Below, piece after piece: positions 35,813 through 44,194 of a stretch of 52,537 bases of DNA; within the stretch, counting starts at the first letter, position 1, and every line of letters begins with the position of its first letter. The DNA is from an uncultured Eubacteriales bacterium (lineage in GTDB: Bacteria; Bacillota; Clostridia; Oscillospirales; CAG-272), in assembly GCA_905201895.1 (NCBI GenBank), contig CAJKPX010000013.1, positions 1 through 52,537 of the forward strand, given 5' to 3'. The notes below the pieces were generated by a model. It saw only the letters and a program-made list of their open reading frames with translations, was not told the origin of the DNA and did no database searches. Both the position numbers and the translations under genes were made by a program.

Positions 35813-35874
35813 GTTGTTGTTTCTGATAGAGATCTCTGGAGCATTGCTTCGGCTAAGCAAAGGAGGTTGATATT

Positions 35875-36102
35875 ATGAAACAACAATATCAAAGCCTCAG
35901 CTTAGTTGCCGGGGCGAATTTAAAACGACTGATCAAGGAAGCGAATATGACACAGGAGGAAGCAGCTGAAAAGTTGCTTCTCAGCGAAGGAAGCTGCATT
36001 CGCAGACTCGTTCGCAACGGCATCACAAAGATTGACGAGATTCAAAGAATCGCCGATATCCTTGGCGTTCCGTTCTCTGAGATGATAAAGCTCCCTGATT
36101 AA
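35875..36102 (+). CDS. XRE-family regulator
   Basis: This 75-residue Cro-like protein has a helix-turn-helix at MTQEEAAEKLLLSEGSCIRRLVRNGITKIDEIQRIADILG (about 24-63). It is divergent from the nrd operon and could control its hairpin-promoter modules. The ATG follows AAAGGAGG. Monocistronic, ending at a strong terminator. Confidence 0.85.
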   Translation: MKQQYQSLSLVAGANLKRLIKEANMTQEEAAEKLLLSEGSCIRRLVRNGITKIDEIQRIADILGVPFSEMIKLPD

Positions 36103-36110
36103 GCCGTTTT

Positions 36111-36173
36111 CACCCCCTCAAAATTCTTCGAGGGGGTGTTTTCATTCAAAAAGGGGCGAAAATCGCCCCTTTT
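36111..36173. terminator. Two adjacent terminators between converging genes
   Basis: caccccctc/gagggggtg (36111-36119, 36130-36138) followed by tttt ends the XRE gene; aaaaggggcg/cgcccctttt (36149-36158, 36164-36173) ends the leftward three-gene unit. Confidence 0.85.
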
Positions 36174-36174
36174 G

Positions 36175-36861
36175 TTATTGTAAATTGTTTCTCTTCATAA
36201 AATCCTTCAAAAGATGATATTCGATATCATTTTTATCATCCACGAAGTGCAATTGATAACCATAAATCGTATTATCTTTGAATGGCAACCACAGTACGGA
36301 ACACAAAATCATCATCACGTATCCCGCAATTTTCCAAAATCCTTCAAGGAATATGAGCATTTCTGCTCCCAAGGCAATGGGAATTAACCAAAGCACTATT
36401 CTAAGTGCAATAACCCACCATTTGTCTTTAGTTGAACACACGATATCATTGTCGTCCAATTCTGCATATTTCCAAAATGACGGTATTTGAGAATACTGCA
36501 ATTCATATTCGCTTGGCTTCATTTTCAAAATCTGCAAAATCGCCTGTCCAATACAAGTAATGCAACTAAATATCGGCAAAATCCATCCCAATGGCTTTGT
36601 TACAAAAAAGAACGGAATGATAAGATATATCGCAAGCAAAAAGAATGCAATAATACTTCGCTGCTGTTTTTTCTTATTTCTTCGTTTTAACTCGCTTTTA
36701 TCTCCGCAATATCTCCAAACTCGCTTTGCGGTTTTCACAAACTCAATCACCGCTGGATCGTCGTTCGCCAATTGTTCAACAAGAGTACGCGGCTTATTAG
36801 CTTCGTTAAGCTTTTCTTTTAATTCTTCAAGCTGCTCATAAACGTTTTTAGTATCAGCCAT
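36175..36861 (-). CDS. Membrane protein, third gene of DUF4238 unit
   Basis: This 228-residue protein has a charged N-terminus (1-65), paired membrane segments at about 70-88 and 92-112, another pair at about 150-168 and 172-196, and a soluble tail. No family is recognised. It overlaps the coiled-coil gene by 8 nt. In a DUF4238 unit next to a tRNA, a membrane effector is a reasonable guess. Confidence 0.6.
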   Translation of the reverse strand: MADTKNVYEQLEELKEKLNEANKPRTLVEQLANDDPAVIEFVKTAKRVWRYCGDKSELKRRNKKKQQRSIIAFFLLAIYLIIPFFFVTKPLGWILPIFSCITCIGQAILQILKMKPSEYELQYSQIPSFWKYAELDDNDIVCSTKDKWWVIALRIVLWLIPIALGAEMLIFLEGFWKIAGYVMMILCSVLWLPFKDNTIYGYQLHFVDDKNDIEYHLLKDFMKRNNLQ

Positions 36862-37663
36862 TGTTTATGCTCTCCTTTGCTTTTTCAACGTATGCCTTGA
36901 ACCTCTCACTTCCGCAAATGGTATCTCCTACCGCATAGGAAACGGCGCGATTTTCAACTACCGATTCTTGCAAAGAGAGAAGCATTTCAATAGTGCGGTT
37001 AAGCTTGTCCTCCATCGAAGAAAGCTTGATATCCTTTAGCTTGCTGATCTGCTTATGAAGCTCGGCGTTTTGCTCCTCCAAAGACAACTTATCAAGCTCC
37101 GACTGAGAAAGCAAGCCTTGATACGTTGCAATATCACTATCCTTCAACTTGCCTTCTTCTACAGATGTGGCAAGCTCTTCTTTTAATTGCTGCATCTCGC
37201 ATCGAAGCTCGGTGTTTTCTTTTTCAAAGATACCGAAAATGGATATGTAGTAGCTTGCATCAAATCCATCTGCATCCATAGCCTTGCTGTTTGCATATGC
37301 CGAAGCTGCATTATAAAATACGCGTAGATAGTTGACAATCGTTTCTATCTGAACCGTCTTTTCTCCCTTATGCTTGTGTGCATTTACCTTGAGCGTATAA
37401 TCCTGCATCTTGTTGTAGGTGTACTCGTCGATCTGCAAGGTTTCCATAAAAAATGCTCGCACTTCCGCCTTGCGAAGGATTGCGCCACAGGTTTCTTGAA
37501 CCTTTATCTCAAAAGCCTGCTCCGCTAAAATGAGCTTAACAAAATGTTCCTGCAAGTCAAGATAAGCATCGTAAAACGAATTGCTTCGAGCCTTGATATT
37601 GCGCTCTAAAGTTAAATAACGCTCATATAAGTTGTGGTCTATTGAATCTAAAAAATTAAACAT
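36854..37663 (-). CDS. Coiled-coil protein with helical N-domain, second gene of DUF4238 unit
   Basis: This 269-residue protein has an N-terminal helical region (1-130) containing YTLKVNAHKHKGEKTVQ, which recalls HEPN/DUF4145-type N..H turns, then a long coiled coil (about 148-230, ELRCEMQQLKEELATSVEEG and EEQNAELHKQISKLKD). It overlaps both neighbours by 8 nt. A sensor or oligomerising part is plausible; no function is established. Confidence 0.6.
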   Translation of the reverse strand: MFNFLDSIDHNLYERYLTLERNIKARSNSFYDAYLDLQEHFVKLILAEQAFEIKVQETCGAILRKAEVRAFFMETLQIDEYTYNKMQDYTLKVNAHKHKGEKTVQIETIVNYLRVFYNAASAYANSKAMDADGFDASYYISIFGIFEKENTELRCEMQQLKEELATSVEEGKLKDSDIATYQGLLSQSELDKLSLEEQNAELHKQISKLKDIKLSSMEDKLNRTIEMLLSLQESVVENRAVSYAVGDTICGSERFKAYVEKAKESINNG

Positions 37664-38882
37664 TTAGATTTCCTCCATAACGTTCTTCGATAATTTTATA
37701 AAGATTGGTATAATCAACACGCGGAATAAACGGAAAGGAATTAAGCTTTTTATAAAGAACAACCGATCTTACCACATCAGGCAATGATGAAAATCCAAAT
37801 GTTTCTGACACTCTATCCATAAACAACGCGTTGCAGTATTGTACCTCTTTTCCGGTTAAATGTTTCACTTCGTAGATGTATTCGTCATCCTCGTGATATT
37901 TAATTTGAGGTGGTGTTTGTGGCAACACGTATCGCGCGTTATTAGGGTAATAAAGTTCTTCGTTTACGAGCTCTGTTAAATAAGTTAAAGGAGGCATCTG
38001 ATATCTGAAGTGATACATTTGTCTAAACTTATAGAAGGGGGCAATTAAAACAATCATGCGCGTTGCAGAAATCGGAAACATTTGAAAATTCTCGTGAAAA
38101 CTGCTGGTCATATTCATAACCTTGGCAATTTCGTTTTTCATCGTCGGGTCATTTTCGCGCGCGAGTAACTCCGCCAAAAAGTTGGTCTTCTTTGTATTAT
38201 GGACGGTACTGCCATTCCATCCTAATTCGTTTTCCGAGGTCATACCAATATCGGTAATAACGAATTTATTGTTTGTATCGGTTGTATCCCAAAACGCAAG
38301 GTATCCGGCGTTGATTATTTGCGCCCAGCGGTGGGCAGGGTACGTTGCCTTGGGGTGTTTCATGATTTCTTCGGGAGAACCATCTGTTTCAAGAATAACA
38401 TCTAAGGTTCTCATCCAGTACTCAAAGGTCGTTTCTCCCTCAATTTGAAGCTCATTAAACGGAGGATTCATGTCGGCTAAACCTTGCTGAGTTTCTTCTA
38501 AAGTCATCTGTTTTGCTTTTGCGAATCTAAGCCAATAATCCTTCAGGTTGTCATAGAATCGTTTTTCCTTTTGTAAAAAGGCCTCACTTTCAATACTCCG
38601 AAGAACCGATATCAATAAGAATTTTTTTACCAGTCGTAATTCTTTTCTTTTGAGAATCACCTGATTTTCACACTTGGTAAGCTTATTATAAAACAAATTG
38701 GCAAATTGCGATTCGATTTTTCGATTGAGTTTGTCCTCTATGTCATTCGTGTAAAAGTCTTGCTGAGAATATGCCTTCTCAAGTTTGATATCTTCCTTCA
38801 ATATGCCACTTTTGATATTGTACAGGCAGACTTTTGATCCAAAATTTTTCAATATAAACTTTGAAACATAATGAGAATTCAT
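37656..38882 (-). CDS. DUF4238 protein, first gene of three-gene unit
   Basis: This 408-residue protein begins with NSHYVSKFILKNFGS, the diagnostic start of DUF4238 (usually QHYVPKFYLRNF), followed by LYNIKSG and SQQDFYTND and the helical body typical of the family, ending at normal length. The family occurs in mobile and defence regions but its activity is unknown. The ATG follows AAGGAGGTGG and has its own consensus promoter. It overlaps the coiled-coil gene by 8 nt. Confidence 0.82.
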   Translation of the reverse strand: MNSHYVSKFILKNFGSKVCLYNIKSGILKEDIKLEKAYSQQDFYTNDIEDKLNRKIESQFANLFYNKLTKCENQVILKRKELRLVKKFLLISVLRSIESEAFLQKEKRFYDNLKDYWLRFAKAKQMTLEETQQGLADMNPPFNELQIEGETTFEYWMRTLDVILETDGSPEEIMKHPKATYPAHRWAQIINAGYLAFWDTTDTNNKFVITDIGMTSENELGWNGSTVHNTKKTNFLAELLARENDPTMKNEIAKVMNMTSSFHENFQMFPISATRMIVLIAPFYKFRQMYHFRYQMPPLTYLTELVNEELYYPNNARYVLPQTPPQIKYHEDDEYIYEVKHLTGKEVQYCNALFMDRVSETFGFSSLPDVVRSVVLYKKLNSFPFIPRVDYTNLYKIIEERYGGNLNV

Positions 38883-38944
38883 AAGTCCACCTCCTTATCA
38901 AAACCAAAATTGGATTGATTGCTAAAAATTAAAACGCCATAATA

Positions 38945-38973
38945 ATTATATCATAAAAAGATGAACTTTTCAA
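38945..38973 (-). promoter_or_regulatory. Promoter of DUF4238 unit
   Basis: On the minus strand: TTGAAA (38973-38968), 17-bp spacer, TGA plus TATAAT (38950-38945). Confidence 0.82.
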
Positions 38974-38985
38974 CCGAAAAAGAAA

Positions 38986-39011
38986 AATCCGAAAGCGGGC
39001 GCTTTCGGATT
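38986..39011 (-). terminator. Terminator of tRNA-Ser
   Basis: aatccgaaagc (38986-38996) and gctttcggatt (39001-39011) pair over 11 bp; on the minus strand TTTTTC follows. Confidence 0.8.
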
Positions 39012-39013
39012 TA

Positions 39014-39104
39014 TGGCGGAGGCAGAGGGATTCGAACCCCCGTGGGCTTTCACACCCAAACTGTTTTCAAGACAGCCTCGTTATGACCGCTTCGATATGC
39101 CTCC
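39014..39104 (-). tRNA. tRNA-Ser(UGA)
   Basis: A complete 91-base gene: 5' acceptor GGAGGCA, D arm, anticodon stem GCTGT/ACAGT around loop CTTGAAA (anticodon TGA at 39069-39067), long class II variable arm, T loop TTCGAAT, TGCCTCC closing the acceptor, G and encoded CCA. All stems pair. Its anticodon stem differs from that of the truncated copies at 8324 and 39254. Confidence 0.95.
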
Positions 39105-39253
39105 ATATATGAAACTGCTTTCGCAGAAATCATCGGATTATTAAATTTTTTAGAAATATTTTTAGAAATGCGATTTTTGATTGCTTTCAGAGTGCCCGAA
39201 AAGTCAGTGTTTACAAGGCTTTTCTGCGTTTTTGCGACCGCTATGCTCGCAAA
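39105..39253. other. att-like segment with arm-type repeats
   Basis: No gene. TTTTAGAAA occurs at 39150-39158 and 39162-39170, the same 9-mer found four times at 8522-8566. gtgtttacaagg (near 39208) also matches the left flank. This fits the element side of an attachment site. Confidence 0.5.
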
Positions 39254-39294
39254 TTTTCAAGACCGCCTCGTTATGACCACTTCGATACCTCTCC
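39254..39294 (-). pseudogene. 5' half of a tRNA-Ser gene (attR-like)
   Basis: On the minus strand: acceptor GGAGAGG, a D arm as in the intact tRNA-Ser, anticodon stem GCGGT and loop CTTGAAA, where homology stops. GCGGT pairs perfectly with ACCGT of the 3' half at 8324-8379 but less well with ACAGT of the intact tRNA, so the two halves were probably one gene. The rebuilt acceptor stem has one A-C mismatch. Confidence 0.75.
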
Positions 39295-39325
39295 GTATAA
39301 AACTATTAAATTTTATATTTGCGAA

Positions 39326-39440
39326 TTTTTTAGAAAAAGCTTTAGAAAAAATAATTTTCTGCTTTGGTTGGAGTGCGAAAACATCAAGCGTAGCAAGGGA
39401 TTTTGGACATTTGCAGAAATTCGCGACTGCAAATTTTCAA
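39326..39440. repeat. Older att-like remnant, second ~180-bp unit
   Basis: TTTTAGAAA (39328-39336), a near copy at 39340-39348, and GCAAATTTTCAAGA (39429-39442) repeat, 180 bp further on, the features seen at 39150-39262. The adjoining tRNA 5' sequence is decayed. This suggests earlier integration at the same site. Nothing further is seen between 39443 and the AraC gene at 39632. Confidence 0.45.
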
Positions 39441-39631
39441 GAGCCATACTGAGGCATGTTTGAATCAAACGATCCTATTTGCACACCGATCGTGGCACGT
39501 CCCGTATATTTTACCACAATCGGGCGGGCTTGTCAAGAGGTTTGAAAAAACAAGACCTCCTCATTTTGAAAAAAGCGGATTTGTCGGGTGTCTGTATCAG
39601 CGTAGGGGGGACGTGGAGTGGGGCGGGGGAG

Positions 39632-40426
39632 TTACGTTGTGCTCTCGCCGTCGGAGTCGTTTGCGGGTTCATATTTCGAGGGGGCAACGCCCGTGTGCTT
39701 TTTGAAATCGCGTGAAAAATCATAGAGGCTGGCGTAGCCGAGCGAGCGCGCAAGGTCGGAGAGCGATCCGTAGTCGCTTCGGAGCATTTCCTTTGCCCGT
39801 TCAATGCGCAGAGCATGCGAATAGGCGATTGGAGAGGTGCCGATGAGCCGCGAGAAAAGCTTGCGGAAATAAACGGTCGACATCCCCGTGAGTGCGGCAA
39901 GCTGACCGTTTGTGATGGAGGTGTTGTAGTTTCGGGAGATGTACTCGAGCGCGGGGGCGATCCGTGCCTGCATTTCGGTTGGGAGATAGGCGTCGGAGGC
40001 GCTATGCAGGATGGCGAGCAGGATCGAGTAGGTGTCGCGGATGCTCTCAAGCTCAAGCGTGGTGCTTCGCAGATTGCGTTTGTATTCGAGCTCCTTGAAC
40101 AGTCTGAGTATCTTCTCGCTGCTTTTGACCGCACACACGATCGGCTCGTCGGCAGACACCTCACTCTCAAACTCGACCGTGCAAAAATGTCCCGCCTTCG
40201 TGCAATGCCATTCGTAGGAGCAGCCCTTCGGGAGCAGCACGAGATGCGTGGCGTCCGAGAGATGACGCCTGCCGTTTGAGGTGTACACCGTTTCTCCCTC
40301 GTATTTGATCAGAACCGCCCACCGCGAGCGGTTGCTTCGCTTGGCGCCCTTTCCCTGTGGCGAATACATTGTAGATGCCGAGATCACCTTTGTGATGACC
40401 AGATTTGACAAAAGCTTCGTGTTCAT
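39632..40426 (-). CDS. AraC-family regulator
   Basis: This 264-residue regulator has an N-terminal cupin-like sensing domain (about 1-150; LVLLPKGCSYEWHC) and a C-terminal double helix-turn-helix (about 165-262; NGQLAALTGMSTVYFRKLFSR, LSDLARSLGYASLYDFSRDFKKHTGVAPSKY). The start at MNTKLLSN follows AAGGAGAAC. It is divergent from the dehydrogenase cluster and probably activates it in response to a sugar-derived ligand. Confidence 0.9.
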   Translation of the reverse strand: MNTKLLSNLVITKVISASTMYSPQGKGAKRSNRSRWAVLIKYEGETVYTSNGRRHLSDATHLVLLPKGCSYEWHCTKAGHFCTVEFESEVSADEPIVCAVKSSEKILRLFKELEYKRNLRSTTLELESIRDTYSILLAILHSASDAYLPTEMQARIAPALEYISRNYNTSITNGQLAALTGMSTVYFRKLFSRLIGTSPIAYSHALRIERAKEMLRSDYGSLSDLARSLGYASLYDFSRDFKKHTGVAPSKYEPANDSDGESTT

Positions 40427-40454
40427 TTTTGGTTCTCCTTGGCTTTTTAAGACT

Positions 40455-40483
40455 ATTATAACATGCATCTTTGGAAAAATCAA
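40455..40483 (-). promoter_or_regulatory. Promoter of AraC gene
   Basis: Minus strand: TTGATT (40483-40478), 17-bp spacer, TATAAT (40460-40455) with TG in the extended -10 position. Confidence 0.78.
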
Positions 40484-40524
40484 CAAAAACAGTATCAAAA
40501 TTGACAAATGGAGCAGAATTGCTA

Positions 40525-40553
40525 TTTACGGCATTCGTTGTTTGTGGTATACT
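40525..40553 (+). promoter_or_regulatory. Promoter of the dehydrogenase cluster
   Basis: TTTACG (40525-40530), 17-bp spacer, TGG-TATACT (40548-40553). The weak -35 fits dependence on the divergent AraC protein. The ATG follows 20 bp later. Confidence 0.55.
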
Positions 40554-40572
40554 CTTTTTTGGAGGTGATTAC

Positions 40573-41388
40573 ATGAAGCAGAAAATTACACAGCTCAAGT
40601 CTCCCGCGATTGCAGGTGTGATCAATCAGAAAACCGTGGCGGGCGCTATATCCAAGATCAAAAACTGTATTTTTGCAGGTGCCTCGATGATTGATCTGCA
40701 TTTGGAGTGTCTCTCGTATGAAGGGGAGGCGGATCTCAAAAAGATCATGAATAGCTCAAAGCTCCCCGTTTTGGCGCTCAATTATTCCAAGGAGATTCCC
40801 GAGGACGATGAGCTCTTTGAGGTGGCACGCACCGAGAGCCTGCTTGAGGCGCTCCGTTCGGGTGCGGCGGGAATCGACATGCAGGGCTACACCTTTCACC
40901 GTCCTTCAAAAAGCGGATTTTACGGGGAGGATCGCTATTCCTTCACCAAGGGAAGTCCGAAGGAGGTTGTCACCGACGCGGCGGTGATCTCCAGGCAGTG
41001 CGACCTGATCGAGCGCGTGCATGCGCTGGACGGCGAGGTGCTGCTCTCCTGCCACCCCGATATTCCGATGAGAGCAGAGGACGTGGTGGAGCTGGCGCTC
41101 TTTTTGGAAGAGAGACGCCCCGACGTGCTCAAGATCGTCACCGTGGCAAAGACCGAGGAGGACCTCTATGAGAGCATCCGCGCGATGCTCCTGCTCAAAA
41201 AGGAGGTTCGCACGCCCATCACCTATCTTGCAACCGGCGCGGCAGGCTCGCTCTCGCGCATCGTCAATCCGCTGCTTGGCGCACACATTGCCTTTTGTGT
41301 GGATCGCTACGAGGAGCAGACCTTTGTGGGTCAGCCGCAGATCTCTGCCATGCGCGATATCTTTGACAAGGTAGAGCGAAATACGTAA
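40573..41388 (+). CDS. Type I 3-dehydroquinate dehydratase-like protein
   Basis: This 271-residue TIM-barrel protein resembles AroD: GASMIDLHLECL near 37-48, VLLSCH (H of the active site, near 157) and VLKIVTVAKTEEDL (Schiff-base lysine region, near 183), ending FVGQPQISAMRDIF as in AroD FxGQP. The first strands are diverged, and the cluster context suggests degradation of a sugar-acid-like compound instead of shikimate synthesis. The ATG follows GGAGGTG. Confidence 0.75.
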   Translation: MKQKITQLKSPAIAGVINQKTVAGAISKIKNCIFAGASMIDLHLECLSYEGEADLKKIMNSSKLPVLALNYSKEIPEDDELFEVARTESLLEALRSGAAGIDMQGYTFHRPSKSGFYGEDRYSFTKGSPKEVVTDAAVISRQCDLIERVHALDGEVLLSCHPDIPMRAEDVVELALFLEERRPDVLKIVTVAKTEEDLYESIRAMLLLKKEVRTPITYLATGAAGSLSRIVNPLLGAHIAFCVDRYEEQTFVGQPQISAMRDIFDKVERNT

Positions 41389-41403
41389 GGGGGAATACTG
41401 ATC

Positions 41404-42153
41404 ATGAAGGAATTTGCAGGACGCACCGCGATGGTAACGGGTGCGGGAAAGAATATGGGGCGCGAGATCGCGCTGGCATTTGCGCGAAACGGCGCCAACG
41501 TGATTGTTTGCGACTATAACGGGGAGGCGGCTGCCGAAACGGCGGAGGAAATCCGCGCACTCGGTGTGGAGGCTCTGGTTGCGGTTTGCGACGTACGCGA
41601 CCGCGAGCGGATTTTTGCCTACGTTGCCGAGGCGGTGGAGCGCTTTGGCAAGGTGGACTATCTGGTCAACAATGCGGGCGGCAGCGCGGGTCTGCTCGGA
41701 AAGCTCACTGATTTTGTAGATGCCGAGGAGTCAACGCTCGATTTCGTGATCGACACCAACCTCAAGGGCTCCATGCATTGCACGCAGGCGGTGCTCCCGT
41801 CGATGATTGCACAGAAGTACGGCAGGATCGTGAGCATTGCCTCGATCGCCGCTGTTTGCGGTCTGAAAAAGCGCGTTGATTACGCCGCCGCCAAGGCAGG
41901 TATGATCGGTATGACCCGCGCGCTTGCGATGGAAGTTGGAAAATATAACATCTGCGTGAATGCCATCTCGCCCGGCGCGATCAGGCGTAACGGCAAAGTC
42001 ACCGAGCACATGACCTTTATGGGAGAGACGGGGAACAACCATTCTCCGGACGTCATTGCCGACACAGTGCTGTTTTTGTGCCGTCAGGATTACATTACGG
42101 GCGAGAACATCGTGGTGGATGGCGGACGCTCTCTGGGCACCGGTGCACGTTAA
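41404..42153 (+). CDS. SDR-family dehydrogenase
   Basis: This 249-residue classical SDR has TGAGKNMGREIA (cofactor), NNAGG, SIASIAAV (catalytic S), YAAAKAG (Y and K) and the C-terminal YITGENIVVDGGRS. The second strand ends VCDYN, favouring NAD. It lies 15 nt after the dehydratase-like gene in the same operon; the substrate is probably a sugar or polyol derivative. Confidence 0.92.
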   Translation: MKEFAGRTAMVTGAGKNMGREIALAFARNGANVIVCDYNGEAAAETAEEIRALGVEALVAVCDVRDRERIFAYVAEAVERFGKVDYLVNNAGGSAGLLGKLTDFVDAEESTLDFVIDTNLKGSMHCTQAVLPSMIAQKYGRIVSIASIAAVCGLKKRVDYAAAKAGMIGMTRALAMEVGKYNICVNAISPGAIRRNGKVTEHMTFMGETGNNHSPDVIADTVLFLCRQDYITGENIVVDGGRSLGTGAR

Positions 42154-42173
42154 CACAACAGGAGAAAAGATAG

Positions 42174-43184
42174 ATGAAAAAGACAAAACAGATTATATTC
42201 ACCGCGGTGCATCGCGCGGAGCTGCTTGAAACCGAGCTGCGGGAGCTGCGCGAGCACGACGTTTTGGTGGACATGGAATACACGGTTGTCAGCGGTGGCA
42301 CCGAGCGTGCCAACATCATGGGCATGCCGAATGCGGGCGGCGACAACTTTCCGAAAACGCTGGGCTATTGCGGCGTGGGTTACGTCATTGAGGCAGGATC
42401 GGCGGTCACAAGCGTTGCCGTTGGTGACCGCGTGCTCGTTTATCACGGTAAGCACTCAAAATATAACATCCGACCCGAGCAGGACGTCACGCTTGTGACG
42501 CAGGAGGAGCTTTCCTCGCTGGATGCGTCGTTCGTGATCATTGCCTCGATGGGGCTTGGCGGTGTACGCAAGCTCGAAATTGAGCTGGGTGAGAGTGCGA
42601 TGGTGATGGGACTGGGGCTCCTTGGCATCTTTGCGGTGCAGTTTTGCCGTTTGAGCGGAGCGTATCCCGTTATCGCCGCTGACCTCAACCCCGATCGCCG
42701 TGCGCTGGCACTTCGTTTGGGTGCCGACTATGCGCTCGACCCCTCCGCGCCCGATTTCGTTGAGCAGGTCAAGCGCATCACGGGGGGCAAGGGCGTGAAT
42801 GCCACGGTGGAGGTCACGGGTGTGTCCGCTGCCATGAAGCAGGCGCTCGAATGTGCTGCCTGGACGGGACGCATCGCCCTGCTCGGTTGCACGCGCGTGT
42901 CGGACTGCGCGGTCGATTATTATACGCAGGTGCACAAGCCGGGAATCCGCCTCATCGGTGCGCATAATCTCGTGCGCCCGAAGGTGGAGTCCTATCCGCA
43001 TCATTGGACGCATCAGGACGATTGCAAGGCAATCCTTGCTCTGCTCGCGGCGGGCAGGGTAGAGGTGGCGCCGATTGTCTCGCGCGTGGTTTCCCCCGAG
43101 GAGGCACCCGCGGTCTACGATCAGCTCTGCGATGATCCCGCATTCCCGATGGGAACGGTATTTGACTGGAGAGAGACAAAATGA
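42174..43184 (+). CDS. Medium-chain (zinc-type) alcohol dehydrogenase-like protein
   Basis: This 336-residue MDR protein has GYCGVGYVIEAG near the catalytic domain and VMGLGLLGIFAVQF (cofactor GxGxxG) at about 142-155, then ADLNPDRRALA. The usual four-cysteine structural zinc loop is absent, and TVVSGGTERANI replaces the usual first zinc ligand region. It belongs with threonine/sorbitol dehydrogenase-like members. It overlaps the next gene by ATGA. Confidence 0.87.
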   Translation: MKKTKQIIFTAVHRAELLETELRELREHDVLVDMEYTVVSGGTERANIMGMPNAGGDNFPKTLGYCGVGYVIEAGSAVTSVAVGDRVLVYHGKHSKYNIRPEQDVTLVTQEELSSLDASFVIIASMGLGGVRKLEIELGESAMVMGLGLLGIFAVQFCRLSGAYPVIAADLNPDRRALALRLGADYALDPSAPDFVEQVKRITGGKGVNATVEVTGVSAAMKQALECAAWTGRIALLGCTRVSDCAVDYYTQVHKPGIRLIGAHNLVRPKVESYPHHWTHQDDCKAILALLAAGRVEVAPIVSRVVSPEEAPAVYDQLCDDPAFPMGTVFDWRETK

Positions 43185-44194
43185 AAAAAATTAAAATTGG
43201 TCAGATCGGCATCGGTCACAATCACGCGGCGGAAAAAATGACCACCGTGCGCAGATTTCCCGAGCTGTTTGAGGTGATCGGCTATGCTGAGGAAAATGAG
43301 CGTTGGATCGAAAAGCGCGGAGACCTCAAGGCATACGAGGGTCTGCCGAGGCTTTCGGTGGAGGAGATCATCGAGCGCTCCGACGCGATTTTGGTGGAGA
43401 GCGACGTGTGGGATCTGACGCAGTATGCGCAGAGGTGCATCGACGCGGGCAAGCACATCCACCTGGATAAGCCCGCGAGCGGCACGCTGGAGGAATACAA
43501 GCATCTTCTGGATACGGCAAAGGAGCGTGGGCTGGTGGTTCAGCTGGGCTACATGTACCGCTACAATCCCGCGATCAAGAAATGCTTTGAGCTGATTGAA
43601 AACGGCTCGATCGGCGAGATTCATTCAATCAATGCCGAAATGAGCACCCTGCACAAGCCCAAATACCGCAATTGGCTGAAAAATTTTGGCGGCGGCATCA
43701 TGTTTATTCTCGGCAGCCATTTGGTGGACCTGATCGTTTATCTGATGGGAGAGCCCCAAAGAATCACGCCCTTCCTCAAATGCAGCGGCTATGACGGTGT
43801 GGAGGTGGAGGATAACAACCTGGCGGTTCTGGAGTATTCCGGCGCGCTGGTTCGCATCTTCGTTTCCTCGATCGAGGTCAACGGATGGGGGCGCCGTCAG
43901 TTTGTGGTGGCGGGAACAAAGGGAACCGTCAACATCATGCCGATGGAGCGCGATTGTCACATGACGTACAGCGATCTTTCGATCGCGGTCAAGGGCGGCA
44001 TCGACATGAAGGAGGTCGTGGACCTGCCTCCCGTTTCTGCCGACGTGCGCTATGACGAGATGATGCGTGATTTTTATGATTACGTGATGGGAACCAAGCA
44101 AAATCCCTTTACCTACGAGCACGATTATCTGGTGCAAAAGGTGCTATCCGAGATTGTGGGAGGAATTCGTTTCCATGGCAAAAATATTGATTAA
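43181..44194 (+). CDS. Gfo/Idh/MocA family oxidoreductase
   Basis: This 337-residue NAD(P)-dependent oxidoreductase begins KIGQIGIGHNHAAEKM (Rossmann fold), followed by HIHLDKPASGTLEEY (the conserved EKP/DKP motif, K near 94) and GGGIMFILGSHLVDLIVYLMG (active-site H region). It acts on a sugar or cyclitol. Coupled to the upstream dehydrogenase by a 4-nt overlap and to the amidohydrolase by a 20-nt overlap. Confidence 0.92.
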   Translation: MKKIKIGQIGIGHNHAAEKMTTVRRFPELFEVIGYAEENERWIEKRGDLKAYEGLPRLSVEEIIERSDAILVESDVWDLTQYAQRCIDAGKHIHLDKPASGTLEEYKHLLDTAKERGLVVQLGYMYRYNPAIKKCFELIENGSIGEIHSINAEMSTLHKPKYRNWLKNFGGGIMFILGSHLVDLIVYLMGEPQRITPFLKCSGYDGVEVEDNNLAVLEYSGALVRIFVSSIEVNGWGRRQFVVAGTKGTVNIMPMERDCHMTYSDLSIAVKGGIDMKEVVDLPPVSADVRYDEMMRDFYDYVMGTKQNPFTYEHDYLVQKVLSEIVGGIRFHGKNID

